From assembly GCA_025774735.1 (NCBI GenBank), contig JALGZU010000058.1, forward strand, positions 1 through 12,048: a stretch of DNA of 12,048 nt, given 5' to 3'. The notes beneath the pieces were generated by a model, which was given only the letters and a program-made list of their open reading frames with translations, had not been told where the DNA came from and did no database searches. Of the stretch, positions 1 to 8,050 are shown one piece after another; the stretch's first letter is position 1; each line of letters starts with the position of its first letter. A program made the position numbers and the translations under genes. This DNA is from a candidate division LCP-89 bacterium. Its GTDB lineage: Bacteria; Electryoneota; B3-LCP.

Positions 1-510
1 CTAACCATGCCGGCCGGATTCCTTGGTAACCGGGACCGCACCCAGGACGTCCCCGAAGCTGCTCCCATTGGCATGTACAGCTACAACGCCTATGTGGGCA
101 CCTATCCTGACCTGGTTCTGGACAGCGACGCCTTCCCGTTCGAAAAGCTGGCCACCGGCGACGGTGCGCCCGTGGGCGACTGGAACAACTACGGCGAATC
201 CTTCGAAGCCTGGATGACAGCGGTCACGGAAAACGTTGTGGTACCCGACGAGTATTCCCTCGGGCAAAACTACCCCAATCCCTTCAACCCGCTGACCTCC
301 ATCAGCTTCGGGCTGCCCGAAGCGGGGCACGTCAAGCTGGCCGTCTACGACCTCCTGGGCCGCCAGGTAGCCCTGCTGGTCAACGGCAACCGCGAGGCGG
401 GTAATCACACCGCTACCTTCGACGCATCCAACCTGGCTTCGGGTCTCTACATCTACCGCATCGAAGCCGGCGACTTCTCAGCCGTCAGCAAAATGGTGCT
501 GATGAAGTGA
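1..510 (+). CDS. T9SS cargo protein, C-terminal part only (5' end outside window)
   Basis: The reading frame is open from the first base and ends at TGA 508-510. About 169 residues are visible and the N-terminal functional domain is missing, so the activity cannot be told. The first ~75 residues are the end of an Ig-like module (NRDRTQ, MYSYNAYVGTYPD, FPFEKLATGDG). The last ~85 are a type IX secretion type A sorting domain: QNYPNPFNP, SFGLPEAG, VYDLLGRQV, FDASNLASGLYIYR, KMVLMK. Proteins of this kind are carried across the inner membrane by Sec and across the outer membrane by T9SS, and are often attached to the surface. The visible part is closest to the end of the protease at 4754-7954, including a 41-nt identical run (28-68 and 7475-7515), so the missing part may be a similar protease; that is inference. 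The internal ATG at position 7 is not taken as the start because homology runs through it to the window edge. Confidence 0.93.
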   Translation, partial: LTMPAGFLGNRDRTQDVPEAAPIGMYSYNAYVGTYPDLVLDSDAFPFEKLATGDGAPVGDWNNYGESFEAWMTAVTENVVVPDEYSLGQNYPNPFNPLTSISFGLPEAGHVKLAVYDLLGRQVALLVNGNREAGNHTATFDASNLASGLYIYRIEAGDFSAVSKMVLMK

Positions 511-532
511 CAGTCAAAGCTTATTTGAATAC

Positions 533-564
533 AAGGCGTTCCGAATTTTCGGGACGCCTTTTTT
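533..564 (+). terminator. Intrinsic terminator after the first T9SS gene
   Basis: AAGGCGT (533-539) pairs with ACGCCTT (554-560), continued inside by CCGA/TCGG, and a run of six T follows (559-564). It starts 23 bases after the stop codon and separates the first gene from the promoter at 620. Confidence 0.9.
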
Positions 565-619
565 GTCATGTGGGTGAGATCGTCAAGTGTAATAAATTTT
601 GTAAATTTCAACTTCTATG

Positions 620-648
620 TTGACTTTCCATCTGAAAAGATGTATATT
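620..648 (+). promoter_or_regulatory. Sigma-70 type promoter for the LVIVD/FG-GAP operon
   Basis: TTGACT (620-625) and TATATT (643-648) are separated by exactly 17 bases. Transcription would start near 655, giving a leader of about 215 bases before the ATG at 870. The same -10 box and spacing recur in front of the other three transcription units of the window. Confidence 0.8.
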
Positions 649-670
649 AAAGGCTGAAAATCCTGCATGT

Positions 671-775
671 GCGTGGCCGACATCTGTGATTTGAGCGCGA
701 TATGGATTTGACCTGCAACCTGGGTGCAGGTCGCCTTGTCGGACAGGATGGAAAGGTCTGTAAGATGAAGGCGTA
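671..775 (+). promoter_or_regulatory. Candidate riboswitch-like leader RNA, copy 1
   Basis: This structured leader is homologous to 8098-8198. A closing helix CCGACA (677-682) pairs with TGTCGG (737-742). Within it a perfect 8-bp hairpin GACCTGCA (710-717)/TGCAGGTC (725-732) sits just 5' of the closing strand. A small 3' hairpin GTCT (756-759)/AGGC (769-772) follows. Sequence shared with copy 2 includes ATCTG near 682-686, GAGCG near 693, TTG.CGG at 736-742, and CTG..AA.ATGAAGGC at 758-772. Helices are kept with compensating changes (A680-T739 against G8107-C8166; T714-A728 against C8141-G8155). The AAGGC strand is also the 5' foot of the following terminator, so the RNA could choose between reading through and stopping. 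It does not resemble c-di-GMP, TPP, SAM, cobalamin, glycine or lysine riboswitches as I know them. An independent small RNA is the alternative. Confidence 0.65.
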
Positions 776-824
776 ATGAGGATTTATCTTCAGATAGGAT
801 AAGTCTAACTGCGCCTTTTTGTTT
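768..824 (+). terminator. Leader terminator (attenuator) upstream of the LVIVD gene
   Basis: AAGGCGTA (768-775) pairs with TGCGCCTT (810-817), with an inner hairpin around TATC-TTCA-GATA (786-797). It is followed by a T run (816-820) and a second TTTT after one G. It lies about 45 bases before the start codon of the downstream gene, with no convincing second promoter between them (TATAAT at 847-852 lacks a -35 box and would initiate inside the ribosome-binding site). The downstream genes therefore appear to depend on readthrough. Confidence 0.75.
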
Positions 825-869
825 TCTCGACGATCGTAAATGATGTTATAATCTCTGGGAGAATAGAAA

Positions 870-2495
870 ATGGATAAGAAAGTGCAAATCGCTTTGGCTG
901 TGGGGATGTTGACAGCTATAACAACATTCGCCCAGGACAGCCTGAATGTAACTAAAATCGGAGAACTTTCTCTACCTCTTGGCTATACCTATGGAGTCGC
1001 GGTTTTCGAGCCATACCTATATGTAGCCGATGGATCTGCCGGGCTGCGGATAGCAGACGTCTCAGACCCAACAGCGCCTGTTGAAGTAGGATATTGCCCT
1101 ACACCTGATAATGCCTATGGCGTGGCGGTTTCAGGATCATATGCCTACGTAGCTTGCAGTTATGGCGGCATGCTAATAGTAGATATTTCTGATCCAGCAA
1201 GGCCAACTGAGATTGGTCTCTGCGAGTTACCAGGCGGGGGTTCTGGCATAGCACTTTCAGGGTCGTACGCCTACCTTTCTGCTGGTGGCAGTGGTATGCG
1301 CGTAATTGACATATCAAATCCGGCGGCTCCTGTCGAAGTGGGGTACTGGATTGGATATGCCAATGGAGTTGCTGCTTCTGATTCATTTGTCTATGTGTCA
1401 CAAGGGATGTCCGGTTTGGTGGTAATTGATGTATCGAATCCGATTGCGCCTCTTGGGATTGGGTATTGTGGCACATCTGGTTATGCCAATGATGTAACGG
1501 TCTCGGGGATATATGCATACGTACCGAATAGTAATTTGGCTGTTGTTGACGTCTCCATCCCAACTGCGCCCATTGTCGTTGGGAGTTGCACAACACCAGG
1601 AGGAGGTACGTACGCTGCAGTTTCAGGGTCGTATGTATACTTGGCTGAGGGATGGGGTGGCGATCATCGAGTGATTGATGTTTCCGATCCGAATCTGCCA
1701 AGTGAGGTTGGTTATTATATAGAGCCCGGATACACCGAAGCTGTGGCTGTTTCCGGCTTGTACCATTATGTAAGTCATGAAACCTATGTGGGTGTCTACC
1801 AGTTCTCGCCGCCAGAGATCACCGTCACCCTAACCCCAGTTAATCCCCCAATCCAGCTCCCTGCTTCCGGTGGCTCCTTTGACTTCAACATCGAAGTGGC
1901 CAACACTGGAATGAATCCAGAGACTTTCGATATCTGGACGATGGTTACCCTTCCCAACAGCAGTGAATACGGGCCGATTATCAACGTGCCCGGCTTTACC
2001 GCTCCGGCGAGCTGGTCCGGCAATAGAGATAGAACTCAACTAATCCCAGCTGGCGCTCCTGCAGGTATGTACACCTATGATGGATATGTGGGAACCTATC
2101 CTGACGTAGTCTGGGACGAAGATCACTTCGATTTTGAGAAACTGACGGTTGGTGACGGTTCAACAGTGACAGAATGGGCTTGTTGGGGGGAATCCTTCGA
2201 GAAAGCTATACAACAACCGGGCGTCATTCCTGAAGAGATCTACCTATCTTCTGCATTTCCAAATCCGTTCAATCCGGCGACAACTATCCGCTATGGTCTA
2301 TCGCGAACATCAAACATCACAATAACCATCTTCGACGTCGCCGGACGTCTGGTAGCCACCCTGGTCAACGGCCACCGAGATGCCGGACACCACGAAATCA
2401 CCTTTGACGCGTCCAACCTGGCTTCGGGTCTCTACATCTACCGCATCGAGGCGGGCGATTTCATTGCCAGCAGCAAGATGGTGCTGTTAAAATAA
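870..2495 (+). CDS. Secreted LVIVD-repeat beta-propeller protein with T9SS sorting domain
   Basis: The 541-residue product starts at ATG 870, eight bases after GGGAG (857-861). Residues 1-22 are a signal peptide (likely cleavage after TTFA). Residues ~40-312 hold LVIVD-type propeller repeats: six clear copies of a unit of the form V[IV]D[IV]S.P..P.[EV][VI]G (near 60, 102, 143, 183, 223, 267) and a degenerate seventh, consistent with a seven-bladed propeller. Residues ~315-445 are the Ig-like module shared with the neighbours. Residues ~458-541 are the T9SS type A sorting domain (FPNPFNPATTI, FDVAGRLV, FDASNLASG, KMVLLK). LVIVD repeats are common in secreted or surface proteins, with structural or binding roles that are not well defined; no catalytic residues are visible. 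It lies 25 bases before the next gene and probably shares its transcript. The propeller part is visibly less GC-rich than the sorting domain, suggesting joining of segments of different origin. Confidence 0.92.
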   Translation: MDKKVQIALAVGMLTAITTFAQDSLNVTKIGELSLPLGYTYGVAVFEPYLYVADGSAGLRIADVSDPTAPVEVGYCPTPDNAYGVAVSGSYAYVACSYGGMLIVDISDPARPTEIGLCELPGGGSGIALSGSYAYLSAGGSGMRVIDISNPAAPVEVGYWIGYANGVAASDSFVYVSQGMSGLVVIDVSNPIAPLGIGYCGTSGYANDVTVSGIYAYVPNSNLAVVDVSIPTAPIVVGSCTTPGGGTYAAVSGSYVYLAEGWGGDHRVIDVSDPNLPSEVGYYIEPGYTEAVAVSGLYHYVSHETYVGVYQFSPPEITVTLTPVNPPIQLPASGGSFDFNIEVANTGMNPETFDIWTMVTLPNSSEYGPIINVPGFTAPASWSGNRDRTQLIPAGAPAGMYTYDGYVGTYPDVVWDEDHFDFEKLTVGDGSTVTEWACWGESFEKAIQQPGVIPEEIYLSSAFPNPFNPATTIRYGLSRTSNITITIFDVAGRLVATLVNGHRDAGHHEITFDASNLASGLYIYRIEAGDFIASSKMVLLK

Positions 2496-2520
2496 ACTTA
2501 GGGGATCAAGGGAGTCAGAT

Positions 2521-4509
2521 ATGAAACCTTGGAGTGTGATTTTAACGTTGTTTTTCATGGCACCGCTCGCCATGGCCCAGCCCACGCTGGAACCCGGCTG
2601 GCCGGTGCAGACCGGGTTTTCCGTTTCCCAATCCCCCGTCGCGGGCCAACTCGATGACGACGACGTCCTGGAATTCGCCATCGCTTCGCAGGATGGTTAC
2701 CTTTACGTCTTCAATCATGACGGCACCCTTGTCAATGGATGGCCGCAATACATGGGAACGGCGCTCTGGCCCGATCCCTATGCCAATATCTGCTCGTCCC
2801 CGGCAGTCTACGATATTAACGACGACGGTCTGAACGAAATCATCGTCGGCTGCTTCGACTCCTACATGTACGTCTTCAGCCGTGAAGGAAACCTCCTGCC
2901 GGGCTGGCCGTTCCAATCCGGATTTACCATCTTCAGCACACCGGCGCTGGGCGACATCGATGATGACGGCGAAATGGAGATCATCTACGGAGACAACTCC
3001 GGCGGCATCTACGCCCTGAATGTCGACGGCAGCGTCTGCACCGGATTTCCCTACCCGACGCCCTACGTGGTGCGTTCTTCACCGGCCCTGGGCGATCTCG
3101 ACCATGACGGGATCGACGAAATCGTCATCACGGCGGACAACAGCGATTATCACCTGTACGCCATCGATGGGGACGGATCCGACCTGCCCGGCTTTCCTAT
3201 CCAGTTCGCCAATGCCATCGGTTCGAACTCTTCACCCACTCTGGCCGATGTGGACGTCGACGGGGATCTGGAGATTGTCGTGGGAGACCGTTCCGGGTAT
3301 CTCCACGTCCTCCACCACGACGGCCAGTATCTTCCCAACTGGCCCATTGATGCCGGATACAGCCTGCAGAGCTGCCCCACGGTCGTCAACCTGGACGACG
3401 ATCCCGAGCTGGAAATCATCGTCGGCATGAACGATTCCCAGGTGATCATCTACGAAGTCGACGGGAGTTATTTCCCCGGATGGCCGCAGCCGACGGCCTA
3501 CACGGTGATCTCCTCGGCCTCGGTGGGTGACCTCGACGGCGATAATGAATTGGAAGTTGTGGTTGGCTGCAATACGGGTGAAGTGTACGGCTGGAATCTG
3601 GACGGTACGGCGGTTCCCGGTTTCCCCCTCACCGATCCCACCTACACGGTCTATTCCTCTCCGCTGCTGGAGGATCTCGATTATGACGGACATCTGGAGA
3701 TGGTTTTGGGCTGCAACGATACCTGGATTTACTGCTGGGATCTGGGCGCCAATACCTACAATCCTGATCTTTTGCCCTGGCCGCAATTCCGCCTGGATGC
3801 CCGCAACACGGCGGCCCTGATCATCGAACCGGAGATTGAGTTTGTCATGTACGGCCTAAATCCGCCGATCGTTATCCCTCCGATGGGAGGCAATTTTGAA
3901 TTTTTTGTCTCGTTGATGAGTTCCGAGACGTACACGCTGAATTTCGATGCCTGGGTGATGGTCACACTGCCCGATAGTACCCTCTACGGTCCAGTGTTGG
4001 GACCTGTTGACGTCGTTATGCCGGAAGGGCAGACCCTCGAACGGTACCGCATTCAGGAAGTCCCGGGCAGTGCTCCGGCCGGAGAGTACACCTACACAGG
4101 TTACGTCGGCTATTACCCGGATTATATCTGGGAAGAAGAGTCCTTCAACTTTACCAAATCGATCACCGGGGCTGGAGACGGTTGGGTCAGTCAATGGCTG
4201 AACACCGGCGATCCTTTTGAAATTCAGGCGGATCCGGCACCGCCCGCGGATTTCACCCTGCTGGAAAACTACCCCAATCCCTTCAACCTATCCACCACCA
4301 TCTCTTTCGCTCTGTCCGGCGCGGGCAAGATCAATCTAAGCGTATATGACATTTCAGGGCGGTTGGTGGCGACGCTTACCAACGGCTGGCGGGGTGCGGG
4401 GATGCACGAGGTCACCTTCGACGCATCCAACTTGGCTTCCGGCCTCTACATCTACCGCATCAAAGCCGGTGACTTCACCGCCGTCCGTAAGATGGTGCTG
4501 ATGAAGTGA
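2521..4509 (+). CDS. Secreted FG-GAP/VCBS-like repeat protein with T9SS sorting domain
   Basis: The 662-residue product starts at ATG 2521, six bases after AAGGGAG (2508-2514). Residues 1-19 are a signal peptide (cleavage after AMA). Residues ~38-432 hold eight repeats of about 47 residues. Each has an acidic calcium-type loop such as DINDDGLNE, DIDDDGEME, DLDHDGIDE or DLDGDNELE (starting near 43, 98, 145, 192, 243, 290, 337, 385), a strand like EIIVG, and a turn of the form DG...PG[WF]P. These features fit the FG-GAP/VCBS family of calcium-binding propellers, often found in adhesins and integrin-like proteins. Residues ~437-567 are the shared Ig-like module and ~578-662 the T9SS type A sorting domain (ENYPNPFNLSTTI, KMVLMK). 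The sixth loop (NLDDDPELE) lacks the usual glycine. The gene is the second of a two-gene unit behind the LVIVD gene. Function beyond surface binding or scaffolding is not evident. Confidence 0.92.
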   Translation: MKPWSVILTLFFMAPLAMAQPTLEPGWPVQTGFSVSQSPVAGQLDDDDVLEFAIASQDGYLYVFNHDGTLVNGWPQYMGTALWPDPYANICSSPAVYDINDDGLNEIIVGCFDSYMYVFSREGNLLPGWPFQSGFTIFSTPALGDIDDDGEMEIIYGDNSGGIYALNVDGSVCTGFPYPTPYVVRSSPALGDLDHDGIDEIVITADNSDYHLYAIDGDGSDLPGFPIQFANAIGSNSSPTLADVDVDGDLEIVVGDRSGYLHVLHHDGQYLPNWPIDAGYSLQSCPTVVNLDDDPELEIIVGMNDSQVIIYEVDGSYFPGWPQPTAYTVISSASVGDLDGDNELEVVVGCNTGEVYGWNLDGTAVPGFPLTDPTYTVYSSPLLEDLDYDGHLEMVLGCNDTWIYCWDLGANTYNPDLLPWPQFRLDARNTAALIIEPEIEFVMYGLNPPIVIPPMGGNFEFFVSLMSSETYTLNFDAWVMVTLPDSTLYGPVLGPVDVVMPEGQTLERYRIQEVPGSAPAGEYTYTGYVGYYPDYIWEEESFNFTKSITGAGDGWVSQWLNTGDPFEIQADPAPPADFTLLENYPNPFNLSTTISFALSGAGKINLSVYDISGRLVATLTNGWRGAGMHEVTFDASNLASGLYIYRIKAGDFTAVRKMVLMK

Positions 4510-4544
4510 CTGGGTAACAAGCGACGAACTAACTCGGTCTATCC

Positions 4545-4576
4545 GGGCATCCCGATACGTCGGGATGCCCTTTTTT
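4545..4576 (+). terminator. Strong intrinsic terminator after the propeller operon
   Basis: GGGCATCCCGA (4545-4555) pairs perfectly with TCGGGATGCCC (4560-4570) around a TACG loop, followed by six T. It lies 35 bases after the stop codon. Confidence 0.95.
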
Positions 4577-4640
4577 CATCCAGAACAATAATTCTTTCAC
4601 AAGCTCCGGTGAAAAAAAATCGCAACATAAGAAATATGAC

Positions 4641-4669
4641 TTGTATCTGCCTAAAAATTAACGTATATT
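4641..4669 (+). promoter_or_regulatory. Probable promoter of the protease gene
   Basis: TATATT (4664-4669) is preceded at 17 bases by TTGTAT (4641-4646), a weaker -35 than at the other three promoters. A start near 4676 would give a leader of about 78 bases. That leader has only a weak inverted repeat (GTTTGA 4693-4698 and TCAAAC 4725-4730) and no copy of the structured leader found in front of the LVIVD and TAXI genes. Confidence 0.6.
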
Positions 4670-4753
4670 ATATTACAGTAATCGGTCTCAGCGTTTGAAT
4701 GCGCATAAGCAGAGAAACAGATAATCAAACATGCGGTTCTAAGAGGAGAGAAA

Positions 4754-7700
4754 ATGAGGAAACTTGCACTACTGCTTTTGAGTCTGAGCCTGGCGGGTTC
4801 CGCCCTGGCCACCACCTTCACACCGGAACTGGTTGAGAAACTGAACGGCAGCTCGGACAACGAATTGATCCGCATCCTGATCACCTTTGAGGAGCAGGCA
4901 CAATTCAACTGGCTGGTCGAACAGACCGCCCGGATGAACAAGGCGGAAAGGCGCGCCTTCGTCGTCGACCATCTGAAACAGTTGGCCGAGTGGACGCAAG
5001 CCGACGTCAGGCTATACCTGGAAGACTGGGAAGCGGCTGGGAAGGTCCAGCATCTACGGTCAGTCTCCATCGTCAATCTGATGCACTGCCTGGCCACTCC
5101 CGAGGTGATTCGAGATTTATCGAATTACCCGGAGATCGCCGAAGTTGCCTATGATCCGGAGCGATTCATGCTGGATGAGGAAGCCCGACATGCCCGGCCG
5201 GCCGGAAAAGACGGGTTGGATGAAATCGCCTGGGGCGTCGCCGATGTTCACGCGCCTGAAGTCTGGCAGCAGGGATTCAGAGGCGCCGGTGCGCTGGTCA
5301 GCATCCTGGATACAGGTGTAAACTACAACCATGTTGATCTGGCCGACCACATGTGGGACGGCGGCGCGCAGTATCCGTATCATGGCTACGATTTCGCCAA
5401 TAACGACAACGATCCCATGGATCTGGGGCCGCTGGGACATGGGACTCATGTCGCAGGCTCAGTTGCTTCTGATGGTACAGCCGGTTCACAGTGCGGTGTG
5501 GCTCCTGATGCCACCATCATGGCCGTGCAGGTGTGGTCTGGCGCTGGCTACGGCAATATCGGAGATATGATTTCCGGCATTGACTTCTCCGTCGAGCACG
5601 GCGTCGATATCATCAACATGTCCGGGGGTATTGGTGGTGGCGGCAGCACCTCGGATAAACAGCAATTCCGCACCGCCTGCAATAACGCTCTGGTTGCCGG
5701 CGTGATCGCCAGCTTTGCTGCGGGCAATGAAGCGTACACTTCGCCCCCAAATTCGGTCCGTGTTCCCGGGAACTGCCCGCCACCCTGGCTGCACCCCGAT
5801 CAACTCCTCACTGGCGATATTAGCAACGTGGTTACCTGCGGAGCCACCCAATCCAACCACTCCATCGCATCCTTCTCGAGTCTTGGACCGGTCACCTGGC
5901 AGGACATCAGCCCCTGGTTCGATTACGCTTACAATCCCGGCATGGGATTGATCGATCCTGACATCTCCGCCCCCGGGGTGGACGTCAAATCCTGCCTCTA
6001 CAGCAACAACACCGGCTATACCTTCATGAGCGGAACTTCAATGGCTACCCCGCACGTCGCCGGAGCTATGGCACTGCTGCTGAGCAAGGACCCTAGCTTG
6101 ACCCCGGCCCTGATCGACATGTACCTGGAAACCTACGCCGAAGACCTGGGAGCCGTCGGTAAGGACAACATCTTCGGATCCGGCTTGATGAATGTCTACG
6201 ATGCGATTAACGCCATACCCGTCGGAACCGGCCCCTATCTGGTCGTGTCTGATAAAGAATTCGACGACATCGGCGGCAATAACAACGGCGCCCCCGATCC
6301 CGGGGAAACCTGCTCCATGATCGTCACGCTCTACAACGTCGGTCAGGGTGACGCCAGCAACATCGTCGGCACCCTCTCGACCACCGATCCTTACCTGACG
6401 ATTACCCAGACCGTCGCCAATTACCCCGATCTCTCCAATCTCGAACAGGGACAGGGTTCGCCGGCGTACCTGTTCGACGTCGATTCGGCCTGCCCACAGG
6501 GACAGTACGTCTCCTGCGATCTGCACGTCACCGCCGACAGCGCCTACACCACTGATATAGTCATCAATTTCGTGGTCGGCGATCCCGCCAACAGCCCTTC
6601 AGGACCCGATGCTTACGGCTACCTGGCCTACGATCCCTTCGATGCGCCCGAACTGCCGGTCTACGATTGGGTTGAAATCAGCGCCGATTCGGGCGGTCCC
6701 GGATCCCTGGTCAACTTCACCATGGATGACCAGGTCTTCCAGTACGTACTGCCTTTCTCCTTCCAATACTATGGCGCCGTGTTCGACACCTTTAGCGTGG
6801 CCGCCAACGGCTGGGTCGGTATGGGAGTTACCATCGATGATGATTACTCCAACTCGGGCATCCCCGACGCCGACGGGCCGCCCAACATGATCGCACCCTA
6901 CTGGGAAGATCTGTCACCCCAGAGGACCAATTCAGGCAAAGTCTGGATCTGGCAGGATATGACCGATCACCGCCTCATCGTCGAATGGAATCACATCGAA
7001 CAATATGCCCCCACGGGATCGTTCGAAACCTTCCAGGTCATCCTGCATGACCCCGTATACTATCCCACCGGAACCGGTGACGGACGCATCATCTTTCAGT
7101 ACAAGGACATGTCCACGACGGCTACCGGATCCGAAGGAACCATTGGCATCGAAAACGCCACCCAGACGGACGGCATCCAGTACTTCTTCGATGGCGGGTA
7201 TGATATGAACGCCCACCAGATCGAGGATGGGTTTGCCCTCCTCTTCACCACCCCTGCTGAAGCACCAGATCTGGTCGTCACCCTGACCCCCTACGGCACT
7301 CCCATCCAGATCCCGGCGGCCGGCGGCAGCTTCGACTTCAACATTGCCATCGCCAACAACGGAGTCAGTCAGGTGGTCGCCGACGTCTGGTGTGATGTAA
7401 CCCTGCCGAATGGTTCTCCCTTCGGACCGGTCCTCGGGCCGGTCAACCTGACCATGCCGGCCGGATTCTCTGGCAACCGGGACCGCACCCAGGACGTCCC
7501 CGAAGCTGCTCCCATAGGCATGTACAGTTACAACGCCTATGCGGGCACCTACCCGAACGTCGTACTGACCAGCGACAGTTTCCCCTTCGAGAAGCTGGCC
7601 ACGGGCGATGGCGTCTTGATTGAAGGATGGAACAACTACGGCGAATCGTTGGAAGCCTGGATGACGACAATGGCCGATGGGGTCGTCCCCGGTGAGTTCT

Positions 7701-7954
7701 CCCTCGAGCAGAACTACCCTAACCCCTTCAACCCACTGACCTCCATCAGCTTCGGCCTGCCCGAAGCGGGCATTGTGAAGTTGGCCGTATACGACATCCT
7801 CGGACGCCAGGTGGCACTGCTGGTCAATGGCAACAGGGAAGCAGGCAGTCACACCGTCACCTTCGACGCTTCGAACCTCGCTTCCGGCCTTTACATCTAC
7901 CGCTTCGAAGCCGGTGACTTCACAGCGTTGAATAAGATGGTGTTGATGAAGTAA
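4754..7954 (+). CDS. Secreted subtilisin-like serine protease (S8) with T9SS sorting domain
   Basis: The 1066-residue product starts at ATG 4754, five bases after AGGAG (4744-4748). Residues 1-19 are a signal peptide (cleavage after ALA). Residues ~20-155 look like an inhibitory prodomain removed on maturation. Residues ~160-490 are the S8 catalytic domain with all key residues: Asp186 (SILDTGV), His229 (GHGTHVAG), oxyanion Asn325 (AAGNE) and Ser429 (GTSMATPHVAG). The protein should therefore be an active endopeptidase. Residues ~494-608 form a beta domain opening with GNNNGAPDPGET, of the kind that follows catalytic domains in gingipain-like and S8 exoenzymes. Residues ~620-825 are a further beta-rich domain I cannot name (FPFSFQYYG-like core, APYWEDL, GRIIFQYKDM). 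Residues ~829-965 are the shared Ig-like module and ~979-1066 the T9SS type A sorting domain (QNYPNPFNPLTSI, KMVLMK). It probably acts on extracellular protein, for nutrition or for processing surface proteins. It is flanked by its own promoter and terminator, so is likely monocistronic. Confidence 0.95.
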   Translation: MRKLALLLLSLSLAGSALATTFTPELVEKLNGSSDNELIRILITFEEQAQFNWLVEQTARMNKAERRAFVVDHLKQLAEWTQADVRLYLEDWEAAGKVQHLRSVSIVNLMHCLATPEVIRDLSNYPEIAEVAYDPERFMLDEEARHARPAGKDGLDEIAWGVADVHAPEVWQQGFRGAGALVSILDTGVNYNHVDLADHMWDGGAQYPYHGYDFANNDNDPMDLGPLGHGTHVAGSVASDGTAGSQCGVAPDATIMAVQVWSGAGYGNIGDMISGIDFSVEHGVDIINMSGGIGGGGSTSDKQQFRTACNNALVAGVIASFAAGNEAYTSPPNSVRVPGNCPPPWLHPDQLLTGDISNVVTCGATQSNHSIASFSSLGPVTWQDISPWFDYAYNPGMGLIDPDISAPGVDVKSCLYSNNTGYTFMSGTSMATPHVAGAMALLLSKDPSLTPALIDMYLETYAEDLGAVGKDNIFGSGLMNVYDAINAIPVGTGPYLVVSDKEFDDIGGNNNGAPDPGETCSMIVTLYNVGQGDASNIVGTLSTTDPYLTITQTVANYPDLSNLEQGQGSPAYLFDVDSACPQGQYVSCDLHVTADSAYTTDIVINFVVGDPANSPSGPDAYGYLAYDPFDAPELPVYDWVEISADSGGPGSLVNFTMDDQVFQYVLPFSFQYYGAVFDTFSVAANGWVGMGVTIDDDYSNSGIPDADGPPNMIAPYWEDLSPQRTNSGKVWIWQDMTDHRLIVEWNHIEQYAPTGSFETFQVILHDPVYYPTGTGDGRIIFQYKDMSTTATGSEGTIGIENATQTDGIQYFFDGGYDMNAHQIEDGFALLFTTPAEAPDLVVTLTPYGTPIQIPAAGGSFDFNIAIANNGVSQVVADVWCDVTLPNGSPFGPVLGPVNLTMPAGFSGNRDRTQDVPEAAPIGMYSYNAYAGTYPNVVLTSDSFPFEKLATGDGVLIEGWNNYGESLEAWMTTMADGVVPGEFSLEQNYPNPFNPLTSISFGLPEAGIVKLAVYDILGRQVALLVNGNREAGSHTVTFDASNLASGLYIYRFEAGDFTALNKMVLMK
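7448..7954 (+). repeat. 3' cassette duplicated from the first gene (paralogous to 1-510)
   Basis: The last ~168 codons of the protease gene match bases 1-507 in register, apart from about one codon of length difference near the linker between Ig-like module and sorting domain. One stretch of 41 bases is identical (7475-7515 and 28-68). Protein identity is high throughout, and most differences lie in the linker and at third codon positions. This indicates recent duplication or gene conversion between the two cargo genes. Confidence 0.8.
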
Positions 7955-7979
7955 GAACCAACAGCAAAAACTAATTATC

Positions 7980-8004
7980 AGGGCGACTTTCGGGTCGCCC
8001 TTTT
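7980..8004 (+). terminator. Intrinsic terminator after the protease gene
   Basis: AGGGCGAC (7980-7987) pairs with GTCGCCCT (7994-8001), loop TTTCGG, followed by TTTT and a second T-rich stretch. It starts 26 bases after the stop codon. Confidence 0.9.
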
Positions 8005-8050
8005 ACTTTTTTCTGATTAAAAAATTTTACATTTCTGTATAAAATATATA

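Noticed and set aside
847..852. TATAAT as a promoter directly before the LVIVD gene
   Set aside because: There is no acceptable -35 box at 16-18 bases, and transcription would start within the ribosome-binding site.
1099..1701. Minus-strand open frame of about 200 codons
   Set aside because: It is the complement of the LVIVD repeats; the translated product is low-complexity and unlike a protein domain.
3232..3786. Minus-strand open frame of about 184 codons
   Set aside because: It mirrors the repetitive acidic loops of the FG-GAP-like gene and shows a repeat pattern that only makes sense as their complement.
6932..7852. Long open frame on the minus strand (about 306 codons)
   Set aside because: It is fully antisense to the protease gene, contains no recognisable domain, and has no ribosome-binding site or promoter; it arises from biased codon use on the + strand.
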